A DNA stretch of 64,000 nucleotides from Gordonia crocea (GCF_009932435.1 NZ_BJOU01000001.1:744001-808000); one strand, 5' to 3'; counted from the stretch's first letter, positions 17,832 to 27,403 are shown. The notes: generated by a model not told the origin, from the letters alone. Numbers and translations are program-made.

Positions 17832-18506
17832 ATGACACCGGTCTATCGCGCGGCACTCGGCTCGGAATTTGATCGTCTGCATCCGAACTTGCAGTGGCGC
17901 TACGGGATTGACTCCACGGCCGGCGTCGCACAGATGATGACCGGGCTGATCGAATCGATCTACATCACCGCGGCGCTGCCGCCGCCGATGGTCTGGTACT
18001 ACGGCAAGCGCAATGCGATGCCGTCCAAGACGTCGCGGATGCTTCCGTTCAAGGCCGGGAATTACTGCTATCGCGACGAACTGGGCCGCGAGTGCCTCGC
18101 CGTCTTGCGCACCTTCGACTACTCGACCGGGGAACGGCACCTCAACTCGGTGATCGTCGACGGCGTCGACGGATTTGTCGACTACTTCGGCGACGGTCCC
18201 GAGCTGCTGTATCCGATCGAGCCGTCGGTGACCAAGGACGGATCGCTGCTCTTGGAGAGTGGGCCGGTGCGCTGGCTCCGCGGCCCCAAGTTCGCCATGC
18301 GCGGTCCCTTTGTGGCGCAGATGAAGTACCTCGAAGGATGGGACGAGGAGCATCAGCGTTTCCGCTGCGACGCCACGGTCCGCAACCCCGTGATCGGCGA
18401 GGTTCTGCACTATCGCGGATGGTTCACCGCCGTCGACAAACCGATCACGATGGCCGATATTCCCGACGAGGCCTGGCCTTACAAGCTCATCGACCGGGAG
18501 TCCTGA
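17832..18506 (+). CDS. DUF4166-like protein
   Basis: 224 residues from ATG 17832, with RBS GAAGGGAG eight bases upstream. The frame extends ten codons further up but lacks an RBS there. The opening YRAALGSEFDRLHPNLQWRYG and the body of alternating strands with RGPKFAMRGPFVAQMKYLEGW resemble DUF4166 proteins, which occur alone or fused to saccharopine-dehydrogenase-like reductases. No signal peptide or membrane helix is evident. It is followed 33 bases later by an SRPBCC gene in the same direction. The function is unknown and the family call is by eye. Confidence 0.6.
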   Translation: MTPVYRAALGSEFDRLHPNLQWRYGIDSTAGVAQMMTGLIESIYITAALPPPMVWYYGKRNAMPSKTSRMLPFKAGNYCYRDELGRECLAVLRTFDYSTGERHLNSVIVDGVDGFVDYFGDGPELLYPIEPSVTKDGSLLLESGPVRWLRGPKFAMRGPFVAQMKYLEGWDEEHQRFRCDATVRNPVIGEVLHYRGWFTAVDKPITMADIPDEAWPYKLIDRES

Positions 18507-18539
18507 CGCGGGGCCCCTTCGACAGGTAGGTTGGCTGCC

Positions 18540-18980
18540 ATGGGAGTCTCCGCGAGTACGAAATTCGACATTGCCGCACCACCATCGGTGGTCATGGAAG
18601 TTCTGCAGGACATCGAGTCCTTGCCCGAGTGGTCCGGGCCGCACAAGTCGGCAGAGATCGTCGAGGAGTACGACGACGGGCTGCCCAAGCTGGTCAAGGT
18701 GAAAGTCTCGGTCGGCCCGATTACCGACGAGCAGACCCTGACCTACCAATGGACCGACAACACCTGCACCTGGGACTTGGTCGAGGGCACCCAGTTGTCC
18801 AAGCAGCACGGCACCTACACGATCACCGAGACCGACAAGGGCTCGCAGGTCGAGTTCACGCTCGACGTCGACCTCAAGGTCAAGCTGCCGGGTCTGATCG
18901 TGAAGCAGGGGCAGAAGACCGCGGTCGAGACCGCCAAGAAGGGGCTCACCAAAGAGGCACTGAAGCGGGCTGCCGGATGA
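18540..18980 (+). CDS. SRPBCC (START-like) family protein
   Basis: 146 residues from ATG 18540, with AGGTAGG upstream. It begins with the family pattern TKFDIAAPPSVVMEVLQDIESLPEWSGPHKSAEIVEEYDDG and ends in a long amphipathic helix. It resembles the SRPBCC protein at 58697-59179 (DVEGMDAWVRPHLPRW at the same position), so the two are likely paralogues of a group of small lipid- or polyketide-binding proteins common in Mycobacteriales. Its stop overlaps the next start (ATGA), which indicates translational coupling. Confidence 0.8.
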   Translation: MGVSASTKFDIAAPPSVVMEVLQDIESLPEWSGPHKSAEIVEEYDDGLPKLVKVKVSVGPITDEQTLTYQWTDNTCTWDLVEGTQLSKQHGTYTITETDKGSQVEFTLDVDLKVKLPGLIVKQGQKTAVETAKKGLTKEALKRAAG

Positions 18981-19492
18981 ACGCCGTTCGGGCCATCGCG
19001 GCCGCCGGGGTCCTCGCCGCGGGCGCGTGGTTGACGGTCGCCGTGGGCGGTGAGGCCACCGCCTCGGCCGGGACCCTGTGCCAGGCGGCCAACGGACACA
19101 ACCAGCAACACGTCCGCGGGACCAGCGGGTGCGGTGCGCGGGCCGGCAAGGGCAGTACCGCCCGCGCCGAGGACACCAGCGGCTACGGCACCGCGGTGTC
19201 GGTGGCCAGCAGTGGCGGCCGCGCCGACGCGCGGAGCATGGGGCAGAAGTCCACCGCCCTGGCCGGGGCCAAGCGGGGCGGCGACGCAAAGTCGTTCGCC
19301 ACCGGTCCGGGGGCCTTCTCGGTCGCCCAGGCCGATCACCGGGGTACCGCACTCGCCGTCGGCGGCTGGGGTGGCTCGGCGATCTCCACCCCGCGCGGGC
19401 TCGCCTGCTCGGGTGGCTTCGCGTTCGCCTGGGAGTCGACCTCGGGCCGCGTCTGCGTGCACAGCGGCGCACTGGGGTACTCGAACTACTGA
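18977..19492 (+). CDS. secreted Gly/Ala/Ser-rich small protein
   Basis: 171 residues from ATG 18977, overlapping the preceding stop by four bases. A signal peptide of about 30 residues ends near ATASAG. The mature part is rich in Gly, Ala and Ser with a few cysteines (CQAANG, SGCGA, ACSGG, VCVHSG) that could form disulfides. It resembles secreted actinobacterial proteins grouped as DUF6764, but I am not sure of this assignment. It is probably co-transcribed with the SRPBCC gene. No enzymatic motif is seen. Confidence 0.6.
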   Translation: MNAVRAIAAAGVLAAGAWLTVAVGGEATASAGTLCQAANGHNQQHVRGTSGCGARAGKGSTARAEDTSGYGTAVSVASSGGRADARSMGQKSTALAGAKRGGDAKSFATGPGAFSVAQADHRGTALAVGGWGGSAISTPRGLACSGGFAFAWESTSGRVCVHSGALGYSNY

Positions 19493-19527
19493 CCGGCGGA
19501 GTCGGCCACCGCAGGTAGTCTTGGTTG

Positions 19528-20343
19528 GTGCGCAGCCTCCTCGCCTTCCTCGCCGGCGTCATCGCCATCGGTGCCATCGTCGTCGCCCTGCCATCGCTGT
19601 GGCTCACCGAGCGCGTCGTCGAGCCGAGCGGCTTTCGGGCCACCGCGGTGAAGATGGGGGAGAACTCCGATGTCCGCGACTTCATGGCGGACACGATCAC
19701 GACGCAGATCGCCAACCGCGCCGGGTCGGCGGCCGGGACCCTGGCCCGGCCGATCGCCGTCCGGTACACCCACTCGGCCGCGTTCACCGAGGACTTCGTC
19801 GACGTGGCGACGCAGCAGCACCGATGGTTGTTCGAGCCGCCGCCCGCCGGTGTCGACCCGGAGGTGATGCAACTCGATCTGACCGGGATGGTGCGCCGCG
19901 TCGCAAGCCAGGCGAACCCGGCCTTCGCCGGTTTGATCCCCGGCCCGGTCCTGGTTCCGGTGAGCCACCGGGATCGGGCGCTGGAGGCGGGCCGCTACCG
20001 GGAGCCGGGCCGGCAGGTCAAGGTCCTCGCTTACGGCAGCATCGCCGTGGCCCTTCTCGCCGGACTACTCGCGTTGTTGATCAGTGGCAACCGGGCCGCC
20101 ATGCTCTCCTGGCTGGGATTCGGCGGCGTGCTCTCGGCCGTCGTGTCCTGGGCAGGCGGCTACTACTTCGCCGCCCGTGCCAAAGACGAGGTGTCCGGCA
20201 CTGAGGCGGGCGTGCGCCACGTCGCCGAAGTGACGATCGACGGCTTGGTCGACAACCTGCACCAGTGGGCCCTGGTGGTCGGTGGTGTGGGCGCGGTGGT
20301 CCTCGTCGTCGGGCTAGCCATCCGGTCGTTCGACCGCGGCTGA
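19528..20343 (+). CDS. membrane protein of unknown function
   Basis: 271 residues from GTG 19528 (VRSLLAFLAG). A TTG one codon upstream is also open. One membrane helix at the N-terminus (residues 3-25) is followed by an extracytoplasmic region of about 130 residues. Two or three helices follow near residues 170-260, and the protein ends in a short basic tail. The layout and the segment GENSDVRDFMADTITTQIAN fit a hypothetical membrane-protein family widespread in Gordonia and relatives. No catalytic motif is visible. It follows the secreted protein by 35 bases in the same direction. Confidence 0.6.
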   Translation: MRSLLAFLAGVIAIGAIVVALPSLWLTERVVEPSGFRATAVKMGENSDVRDFMADTITTQIANRAGSAAGTLARPIAVRYTHSAAFTEDFVDVATQQHRWLFEPPPAGVDPEVMQLDLTGMVRRVASQANPAFAGLIPGPVLVPVSHRDRALEAGRYREPGRQVKVLAYGSIAVALLAGLLALLISGNRAAMLSWLGFGGVLSAVVSWAGGYYFAARAKDEVSGTEAGVRHVAEVTIDGLVDNLHQWALVVGGVGAVVLVVGLAIRSFDRG

Positions 20344-20439
20344 GCGTTGCGAACCGAAGAAGATTGGCTGAGGCTAGCCTCGTCGAGGCATTGAGGGGTG
20401 TGGGGCGGCGCGCCGGGCTCGCGAGATTAATAACCTAGT

Positions 20440-21174
20440 GTCGCGTGTCGTTAATTAGTTTATCCTGACTTGGCTCACGTTGGCGATTTCGGGTGCTGGT
20501 AGGGCTGTGACCAGTGTTGATGGGTGTGGAGGGGGACACTAACGGCGGGGTTCTAGGCTGTCTTTGTGGCGTTCGTGCGGACGGTGAAGACGAAGTCGGG
20601 GGCGACTGCAGTGCAGATCGTGTACTCCCGGCGCGGCGGTTCCCGCAAGATCGAGCACATCGGGTCGGCCCATGATGAGGCCGGGGTGGCGGCGTTGAAG
20701 GCGGCGGCGGCCGAGCGGCTGGCTGAGGGGCAGGGCCAGTTGGAGTTGGGTCTGGCGGCCCAGGCCGGTGGCGGTCCGTTGCCGATCACAGGCACGAGGA
20801 TGACGGTGCTGTGGGACAGCCTGGATCGGGTGTTCACCGAGGTCTTCGGCGCGAATATCAACGGGGACACTGTGTTCCGGGATTTGGTGTTGGCCCGGAT
20901 CATCGAGCCGACTAGCAAACTCGATTCGTTGTGGGTCCTCGAGGAGGTCGGGGTGCCCGCACCGTCGTATGCCACCCTCAAACGGCGGCTGCCGGTCTAC
21001 GCCGCCACCCGGTGGCGCCAGCAGTTGGCGGCGGCGTGCGCCGCGCACGCCGGTCTGGGGCCGGCCACCCTGGTGCTCTACGACGTCACCACGTTGTACT
21101 TCGAGACCGACAAGGCCGACGGGTTCCGCGAACCCGGATTCAGCAAGGAGCGCCGCCTAGAGCCGCAGATCACC
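20440..21174 (+). mobile_element. remnant of an IS1634/IS4-type insertion sequence
   Basis: A truncated transposase gene preceded by an AT-rich leader (20430-20480) that differs in composition from its flanks. The left boundary is a guess near TGTCGCGTGTCG at 20439-20450. The right half of the element and its right inverted repeat are missing, and the sequence passes directly into a TetR gene. No target-site duplication could be identified. Confidence 0.6.
20566..21174 (+). pseudogene. truncated IS1634-like transposase
   Basis: The frame starts at GTG 20566 (VAFVRTVKTKSGATAVQIVYS), the usual N-terminus of IS1634-like transposases. It stays homologous for about 203 residues to GFSKERRLEPQIT. 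The first catalytic aspartate is present in LVLYDVTTLYFE near residue 173, but the second Asp and the Glu of the DDE triad are lost. After residue 203 the frame continues for a few unrelated residues inside the adjoining TetR gene. It cannot be an active transposase. Confidence 0.8.
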
Positions 21175-21191
21175 GCGCGCAGCGACGAATT

Positions 21192-21812
21192 ATGGACAGC
21201 TTCACCCGCCATGTCGCTACTGAGGGTTACGACGGCACCAAGCTTTCGGGCATAGCCGCTGAACTTGGCATCTCGCAAGGGACGATCATCCACCACTTCG
21301 GCTCGAAGGAGAAGTTGTTGGCGACGATGCATGAGAGATACATGGCCGCCAGGATCGGTGAGCTCAAGGAAATCGTTCGGGTGCTGGCCACGCCCGAAGA
21401 GCGGCTGGCAGGGATTCTGTTCTCCTTCGTCCTCGCCTACCGCTACAGCCGTGACGCGACGATCGCGGCCCAGCGCGAAATCGTGCGGCTTCGGGACTCA
21501 CCGGCCCGAGCGGCCGGCGTCGAACTACGGCGCCGCTACTTCCGGTTAGTCGCTGGGGTTGTCGACGACGGTGTTGCCACGGGTGTCTTCCGGCCAACCG
21601 ACACGACTTTGGAGACGTTCTTCATGTTCGGCGCCTCGCAATGGATGTGGACTTGGTACCGGGTAGATGGCCGGTTGGAACCGGAGGAGGCCGCGCGATC
21701 CCTGGTCCGGTCGGTCCTCTCGGGCCTGCTGAACGATCGGTCTGGTATCGACGGTCTGATCGAGGCGGACGGCCCGACGGCTCGGGCGGTCATTGGCATC
21801 CTCGCGCGATGA
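21192..21812 (+). CDS. TetR-family regulator, 5' end lost next to the IS remnant
   Basis: The first in-frame start is ATG 21192, giving 206 residues that begin MDSFTRHVATEGYDGT. The helix-turn-helix is complete (LSGIAAELGISQGTIIHHFGSKEKLLA), but the 10-20 residues usually preceding the first helix and the native promoter are missing because the IS remnant ends here. The frame stays open upstream into IS sequence, so a fusion could be made. The ligand domain looks intact. It may still be a functional repressor if expressed from IS sequence, or a decaying gene. No target gene is adjacent. Confidence 0.7.
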   Translation: MDSFTRHVATEGYDGTKLSGIAAELGISQGTIIHHFGSKEKLLATMHERYMAARIGELKEIVRVLATPEERLAGILFSFVLAYRYSRDATIAAQREIVRLRDSPARAAGVELRRRYFRLVAGVVDDGVATGVFRPTDTTLETFFMFGASQWMWTWYRVDGRLEPEEAARSLVRSVLSGLLNDRSGIDGLIEADGPTARAVIGILAR

Positions 21813-21870
21813 CCCCTTGGATAGCTAGGGCGAACTTTCTCGAACTGCAAGGACTGGGATTGCCGGACCG

Positions 21871-23199
21871 CTATTCAGTTGAGTGCCCGTATAGGTCCGC
21901 GCGTTGGCAGCCCGCCGAGTCGGGTCGCGGCGTCGCCGCCAGGACGGCACCCAGTGCGGTCAGCACGTCGGCGGGGTTGCCGAGGTTCAACCCCGTCAGG
22001 TCGGACACCTTGCGCAACCGATAGGTCACAGTGTTCGGGTGGACGTGGAGTTCCTGGGCGGTCGTCGCGGTGCTGCAAGCGTTGTCGAGGTAACAGCGCA
22101 AGGTTTGCCAGAGCACCGCATCGTCGGCGATCGGATCCAGACGAGCGGCGCTGAGTCGGCTCGCCCGGGTCGGGCGGCTCAGTTGGAACTCCACGGCGAG
22201 GTCGGCGAAGCGCACCACCGGCCGATGCGACGACTGGCGTTGGGCGATCGACAACAGGTCGCGCAGTTGGGGAACCACCTCGGCGACCTCGTCGGCGCGG
22301 ACGAGGTCGACGGCGCACGTGGTGCGTGCGGCCATGCGTTCGCCGAGTTGGCGGAGTCGGTCGTCGAGCTCGGCGGCGTCGGGCGGTGCGGTCGTCGACT
22401 CCGCATGGGGCGCGGGGCGCACCGGAAGCAGGGCGATCCCACCGCCGGCGGTGAGTGAATACAAGGCCTCGCCGCGGCCGAGCCCGTCGAATTGGCGCTG
22501 CAGGCGCCGGACCTTGCGCGCCGCTGCGACGGTGCTCGACACCATCGCATCGGTTTCGTCCGGGTTGGGTTCCACGGCCACCGCCACCGCCCAGTACTCC
22601 GGTTCGACGGTGAGGTGGAACCGGGCGGCGACTTCGCGGTATCGGCCGCCGTCGATCAACGCGGCCAGCAGCTCGCTGCGCCCCGGGCGGGGCTCGCTCG
22701 GCCTTCCGAGGTCATCCGCGTCGTAGCCCGCGATGACTGCCCGGGTGGCGGCGCGCAGCCATGCGTAATGGAGATCGCCGATCCGGACGAGGTCGCCTTC
22801 GGCGAACCGGGTGCCGTCCTGGGCGAGGCCGGCGATCGTCGCCCACCAGTGCCGCGCGCCGACGTGATAGGCGTCGAGGACGTCGGACAGCGGTACCTGC
22901 TCGTCGGCCCGGTTGCCGGCCGAGGCGATCAGGTCGGCGAGGTCGTCGTCGGACGGTGGTTCGCCGGTGCGCAGTACCCGCAGCATGATCTCGAAGTTGC
23001 GCCGGACGATCCGGGTGACGTCGGTCTTGACCGTCTCGGCGGGCAGCGACCGGTAGAAGTCGACCTCGGCGCAGATCCGGGTGACGACCTCCGCGACCAG
23101 CGCCGCGGTCCGCTGGGCCAGGTGATCAACCAAGCGCAGGGGCGGACAGGGGAAGGCATGGGGGCTGCCCGCTTGGGCTGGTTCGTGCAGTGCTGTCAT
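21871..23199 (-). CDS. PucR-family transcriptional regulator
   Basis: 442 residues. The C-terminal helix-turn-helix has the PucR signature CYLDNACSTATTAQELHVHPNTVTYRLRKVSDLTG near residues 375-410. The N-terminal RsbT-co-antagonist-like helical domain (VVTRICAEVDFYRSLP) and a middle GGDEF-like domain are as in other actinobacterial members. These proteins typically control catabolic or nitrogen-related genes. It is convergent with the truncated TetR gene and is transcribed in the same direction as the hydrolase gene upstream (48-base gap). The target is unknown. Confidence 0.85.
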   Translation of the reverse strand: MTALHEPAQAGSPHAFPCPPLRLVDHLAQRTAALVAEVVTRICAEVDFYRSLPAETVKTDVTRIVRRNFEIMLRVLRTGEPPSDDDLADLIASAGNRADEQVPLSDVLDAYHVGARHWWATIAGLAQDGTRFAEGDLVRIGDLHYAWLRAATRAVIAGYDADDLGRPSEPRPGRSELLAALIDGGRYREVAARFHLTVEPEYWAVAVAVEPNPDETDAMVSSTVAAARKVRRLQRQFDGLGRGEALYSLTAGGGIALLPVRPAPHAESTTAPPDAAELDDRLRQLGERMAARTTCAVDLVRADEVAEVVPQLRDLLSIAQRQSSHRPVVRFADLAVEFQLSRPTRASRLSAARLDPIADDAVLWQTLRCYLDNACSTATTAQELHVHPNTVTYRLRKVSDLTGLNLGNPADVLTALGAVLAATPRPDSAGCQRADLYGHSTE

Positions 23200-23246
23200 G
23201 AGTCCGGATCGATCGGGTGGTCGGAGTACCTCTCAACGGTCCCACA

Positions 23247-24314
23247 TCACCGGGTTCCATCGGGCACCCTTGCCGAAGCCGACACCCCCAGCCGGGCCGC
23301 GGCGGCGTTGCGCCGGACTTCGTCGAACGCCTTGTCACGCGGCAACAGCCAGCGTTCGCCGACGAAAAACTCCCCGGCCCGGCGATCGCGGTAGGCGATG
23401 TGGCGCAACCAGGCGGTGGTCACACCAATGAACGGGTTGGTCTTGGCCGAGCGGGCGACGTCGAGGTGGTGCGCCGACTTCGAGACGGCGAAATACGCCG
23501 GAGCGGTTTGCAGCCCGTTGTACTGGTAGACCTTCTGCCAAGCCCAGGGCGGCACGACAATGTCCTTGCGGCCGCCCAGGATGAGTGTCGGGACGTGAAC
23601 GGTGGCCCCGACGGCGAGCGGTCCGTTCTGGATGGCGAAAACTCCGACGACCCGGAAGTTCGGAATGACCGCCCGCCCGGCGTCCTGGTACGCCGACGCA
23701 GCCTGCAGCGCGCCCTGGCCGCCGGCCGAGTGTCCGGCGTAGGTGACGCGCGAGAAATCCACCTTCCGGTAGAGCGGGGTGCCGCGCTGGGCATTGAGGT
23801 GGGCGAGGACGGCGGTGCCGAGGGTCGGCACCTCGACCATCGAGTTCCAGAACGTGAACGGTATCGCGACGATGAAGCCGTGGCTGGACCAGTTTCGGGC
23901 CAGCGCCGTGTATTGGGCGGAGTTGCCGGCGATACCCGGCATAAAGATCACCGCCGGAAACGGTCCTTTCGATCTCGGGCCCGTGGGCGCGAAGATCTGC
24001 ACCCCGACCGGAGATCCCAGCCCGTAGGGAAAGGCATCCGAGCAGGTCGCTGTTTCGCGGTTACCTTCGGCATGCGCCTGCAGCCCCATGATCAGCCCCA
24101 TGAGCGACCGGTCGCAGGGCCCCGACGCGTAGTTCGTCGCCACCCTCAGCGGTCCCGGTTTGCCGAACTCCGCGCCCACGTCCGGCGCGGGTGCCCCATC
24201 CGTCGGCGCAGGCTGAATTGGGGCGGCGTCGGCTGTACCGGCTGATGCCGCGGTGACAACGACGATCGCCGCGCAGGCGGCAGCCGTCAGTCTTCGAATA
24301 GTGATCCCCGTCAT
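23247..24314 (-). CDS. secreted alpha/beta hydrolase (chlorophyllase/PETase-like)
   Basis: 355 residues with a signal peptide ending near ADAAP (residue 30). The nucleophile elbow is AGHSAGGQGAL near residue 189, with PAVIFMPGIAGNSAQY as the oxyanion region and HHLD near residue 277 as the likely catalytic histidine region. The fold resembles secreted chlorophyllase- or cutinase-type esterases, including poly(ethylene terephthalate) hydrolase relatives. The substrate cannot be inferred. Its neighbour, divergent at 24483, is another secreted esterase. Confidence 0.8.
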   Translation of the reverse strand: MTGITIRRLTAAACAAIVVVTAASAGTADAAPIQPAPTDGAPAPDVGAEFGKPGPLRVATNYASGPCDRSLMGLIMGLQAHAEGNRETATCSDAFPYGLGSPVGVQIFAPTGPRSKGPFPAVIFMPGIAGNSAQYTALARNWSSHGFIVAIPFTFWNSMVEVPTLGTAVLAHLNAQRGTPLYRKVDFSRVTYAGHSAGGQGALQAASAYQDAGRAVIPNFRVVGVFAIQNGPLAVGATVHVPTLILGGRKDIVVPPWAWQKVYQYNGLQTAPAYFAVSKSAHHLDVARSAKTNPFIGVTTAWLRHIAYRDRRAGEFFVGERWLLPRDKAFDEVRRNAAAARLGVSASARVPDGTR

Positions 24315-24482
24315 AGGAGTTCATCTTGGGGTCGGAGAGCGCCGGGACTGTTATGTGGGCACACAAACATCGGGGCGGGTTGTTGGTTGCGATCACCATT
24401 CGCCGGCCGGGACTCGGCGATAGTGTCATCCGGATCAGGGAGTACGCGGAGGAAATACGCGGATGAAAGGGGAGTGCCCGGG

Positions 24483-25343
24483 ATGAGTGTTGTGGTGCGC
24501 GGGACGCGGTTGGCCGCGGTGGGTGTCGGGGTGCTCGTCGCGGGAGCGCTCCTGGCAGCTCCGGCAGACGCCGCCCCGCTGCGCGGCGCCGAGTACGTTG
24601 CCCTCGGTGATTCGGCGGCCGCCGGGCCGCTGATCGAACCGCAGGACCGATCCTCGCCGGGGTGCTTTCGGGCAGAACGGAACTACCCGGCGGTGATCGC
24701 CCAGCGCGTCGGCGCTCGGTTGCGTGACGCGACGTGCTCGTCGGCGCGATCGGCGAACGTTTACGCGACGCCGCAGCGCACGGTGGCCGGGCTGGTCCCG
24801 GTTCAGGCGTCGACGCTCTCGGCGCGGACCAGGCTGGTGACCCTGACGATCGGGCTGAACGACGTGGGGATGTTCCCGATCGCGCTCTCGTGCGCGAGCA
24901 TCCCCGGTTCGACGCCGTGCAACCAGCGGTATCGCCGAGGTGGCCCCGACGACCTCCATGTCCGGATCAATGCCGCGGGAGTCAAATGGGGACGGATGCT
25001 TGACTCGATCCGTCGTCATGCCCCGAACGCGAAGGTCGTCGTCGTCGGCTACGGCACCTACATCCGCAGCGGCGGTTGCGCAGCCCAGCCGATCCGGCCC
25101 GCCGACGCCGACTTCTTCCGCAGCGTAGTGGCCAAAGCCAACCGGGTAATGGCCGCGCAAGCGCAGCGGAGGGGAATGCAGTTCGTCGACATCGGCCCGA
25201 TGAGCGAGGGGCACGACATGTGCGCGCCACCGGCCCGGCAATACTTCTACGGCACGGTCCCGTCGGAACTCGGTGTGCCGCTGCATCCGACACCGCTCGG
25301 GATGGTCGCGATCGGCCGGTACGTGGCGAGCCGACTGGGCTGA
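24483..25343 (+). CDS. secreted SGNH/GDSL-family lipase or esterase
   Basis: 286 residues from ATG 24483 (MSVVVRGTRL). A signal peptide ends near ADAAPL (residue 33). Block I is YVALGDSAAAGPL near residue 38, block III is LTIGLNDVG near residue 115, and the catalytic histidine is in LHPTPLGMVAIGRYV at the C-terminus. Several cysteines suggest disulfides, as in Streptomyces secreted lipases of this family. It probably hydrolyses lipid esters outside the cell. An in-frame extension to 24387 lacks the signal peptide position and is rejected. Confidence 0.85.
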   Translation: MSVVVRGTRLAAVGVGVLVAGALLAAPADAAPLRGAEYVALGDSAAAGPLIEPQDRSSPGCFRAERNYPAVIAQRVGARLRDATCSSARSANVYATPQRTVAGLVPVQASTLSARTRLVTLTIGLNDVGMFPIALSCASIPGSTPCNQRYRRGGPDDLHVRINAAGVKWGRMLDSIRRHAPNAKVVVVGYGTYIRSGGCAAQPIRPADADFFRSVVAKANRVMAAQAQRRGMQFVDIGPMSEGHDMCAPPARQYFYGTVPSELGVPLHPTPLGMVAIGRYVASRLG

Positions 25344-25351
25344 GGCTATTC

Positions 25352-27403
25352 CTACGGTCCCAACTGCTGCCAGAGGAATTCGTAGGCCAGCGCGGCGAGG
25401 AAGGCAGCCTGCTTGTTGTCGGCCGCGCCACCGTGCCCGCCCTCGATGTTCTCGTAGTAGAGGACGTCGGTGTGGCCGGTCTGCTCCAGCAGTGCGGCGA
25501 ATTTGCGCGCGTGGCCCGGGTGGACCCGGTCGTCGCGGGTCGAGGTGGTGATCAGGATCGGCGGGCAGGGAGTGTCCGCGTGGACGTTGTGGTACGGCGA
25601 GAACGGCTTGATGAACTCCCATTCGGCAGGGTCGTCGGGGTTGCCGTACTCGGCCACCCAGGACGCCCCGGCGAGCATCGTGTGGTAACGCCGCATGTCG
25701 ATCAGCGGGACCTGGCACACCAGCGCGCCGAAAAGCTCGGGGTTCTTGGTCGCCATGACTCCCATGAGCAGTCCGCCGTTGGATCCGCCCATGGCGCCGA
25801 GCTGCGCGACGGTGGTCAGACCGTCGGCGACGAGCGCCTTGGCGACCGAGGAGAAGTCTTCGTACACCTTGTGGCGGCCGGCCTTCTGCGTCTGGGTGTG
25901 CCAGGTGGGGCCGTATTCGCCGCCGCCGCGGATGTTCGCGATGACGTAGATCCCGCCGTCGCTGATCCAGTTGCGCCCGGCCGCCCCGGCGTACCCGGGG
26001 ACGAGTGCGTTCTGGAATCCGCCGTAGCCGTAGAGCAGGGTGGGGCCGGTCGTCACGTCGGCGCGGCGCACCACGAAATAGGGGATGCGCGTCCCGTCGT
26101 CGGAGGTGGTGAAGAACTGTTCGGCGACGACGCCGGTCGAGTCGTAGAACTCCGGCGAGTGTTTGATGGGCCCGACCCCGTCGATCGTGTTGCCGTGCAG
26201 CAGGGTGGGCGGCGTGGTGAACGTGCTCGACGAGAGGAAGATCTCGTCGCCGTCCTCGGGGTCGGTGTCGAGGATCGAGATGGTCGCCAGGTCGGGCAGG
26301 CCGGCGAGTTCGGCGGGTTGCCAATCACCCAGGGTCAACAGCGACACCCGCGTCGCGACGTCGTGCAGCGTGATCAGCACCAGGTGCGACCGGGTCATCG
26401 AAATGTCGGCGAGGCTCGTCGACGCGTCCGGGGCGAACAGCACGGTCGCGTCGCGCCCGCCGGCGAGAAAGTCGTCGTAGTCGAAGACCAGCAGGCTCCC
26501 CGGTTCGTGGACGGTTCCGGCGAGCTCCCACGGCGACCGTGGGATCACGAGGAGCCACTGCCGATAGGGCGAGGCCTGGGCGTCGGTCGGCACATCGATG
26601 AGGATCAGTTCGCCGTCGGAGCCGATCTGGTAGGTCAGCGAGTTGTAGAAATCGGTGGAGCGGACCGCAAAATGGCGCTCGAATCCGGGAGTGCTGTCGT
26701 AGGAGGCGCCGGCCGAGACGTCGGTGTATTCACCGGTGAACACGGTGGTCGCATCGGCGAAGTCGGTGCCGCGGGCCCATCGCTTGGTGATGCGGGGATA
26801 GCCGGATTCGGTCAGTGACGGATGGCCGTCGGGGGCGGGGCCGAAGTCGGTGCTCACGTAGACGGTGTCGGGGTCGAGCCAACTCATCGAGGACTTCGCC
26901 TCCGGCAGCGTGAAGCCGCCGTCGGCAGGATCGACCCAGCGGCGGTCCTGCAAGTCGTACTCGCGGATCACCGTTGCGTCCGCGCCACCGCGCGACAGGG
27001 AGACCAACACGTGGCGCCACACGCCCGAGCCGTCGCGCGGGCGCAGGACGCGGGCACCGGCCCACACCCAGTTCTCGTCCTCGTCGTCGGCGAGTGTGTC
27101 GACATCGATGATCACGTCCCACTCGGGTTTGTCGGTGCGGTAGGACTCCAGGGTGGTGCGCCGCCACAGGCCGCGCGGGTTGTCCGCGTCGCGCCAGAAG
27201 TTGTACAGGTGATCGCCGCGCCGGACCACGCCGGGGATCTTGTCGTCGTTGTCGAGGATCTCCAGCGTCTGCGAGCGGATCTTCTCGAAACGCGGTGTGG
27301 TGGCGAGGGCTTGGCGGGAGAGTTCGTTCTGCTCGCGCACCCAGGCCAGCGCGGAATCGCCGTCGATGTCTTCGAGCCATCCGTTGGGGTCGGTGTCGGT
27401 CAT
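25352..27403 (-). CDS. prolyl oligopeptidase (S9 family)
   Basis: 683 residues, the full length of cytosolic prolyl oligopeptidases. An N-terminal beta-propeller is followed by an alpha/beta hydrolase domain with the nucleophile in MGGSNGGLLMGVMAT, the aspartate in STRDDRVHPGHARKFA and the histidine in ENIEGGHGGAADNK. It cleaves short peptides, typically after proline, in the cytoplasm; no signal peptide is present. It is convergent with the SGNH esterase gene, eight bases apart. Confidence 0.9.
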   Translation of the reverse strand: MTDTDPNGWLEDIDGDSALAWVREQNELSRQALATTPRFEKIRSQTLEILDNDDKIPGVVRRGDHLYNFWRDADNPRGLWRRTTLESYRTDKPEWDVIIDVDTLADDEDENWVWAGARVLRPRDGSGVWRHVLVSLSRGGADATVIREYDLQDRRWVDPADGGFTLPEAKSSMSWLDPDTVYVSTDFGPAPDGHPSLTESGYPRITKRWARGTDFADATTVFTGEYTDVSAGASYDSTPGFERHFAVRSTDFYNSLTYQIGSDGELILIDVPTDAQASPYRQWLLVIPRSPWELAGTVHEPGSLLVFDYDDFLAGGRDATVLFAPDASTSLADISMTRSHLVLITLHDVATRVSLLTLGDWQPAELAGLPDLATISILDTDPEDGDEIFLSSSTFTTPPTLLHGNTIDGVGPIKHSPEFYDSTGVVAEQFFTTSDDGTRIPYFVVRRADVTTGPTLLYGYGGFQNALVPGYAGAAGRNWISDGGIYVIANIRGGGEYGPTWHTQTQKAGRHKVYEDFSSVAKALVADGLTTVAQLGAMGGSNGGLLMGVMATKNPELFGALVCQVPLIDMRRYHTMLAGASWVAEYGNPDDPAEWEFIKPFSPYHNVHADTPCPPILITTSTRDDRVHPGHARKFAALLEQTGHTDVLYYENIEGGHGGAADNKQAAFLAALAYEFLWQQLGP

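Noticed and set aside
20370..20381. GAGGCTAGCCTC palindrome downstream of the membrane protein gene
   Set aside because: It resembles part of an iron box, but too few positions match and no gene starts next to it.
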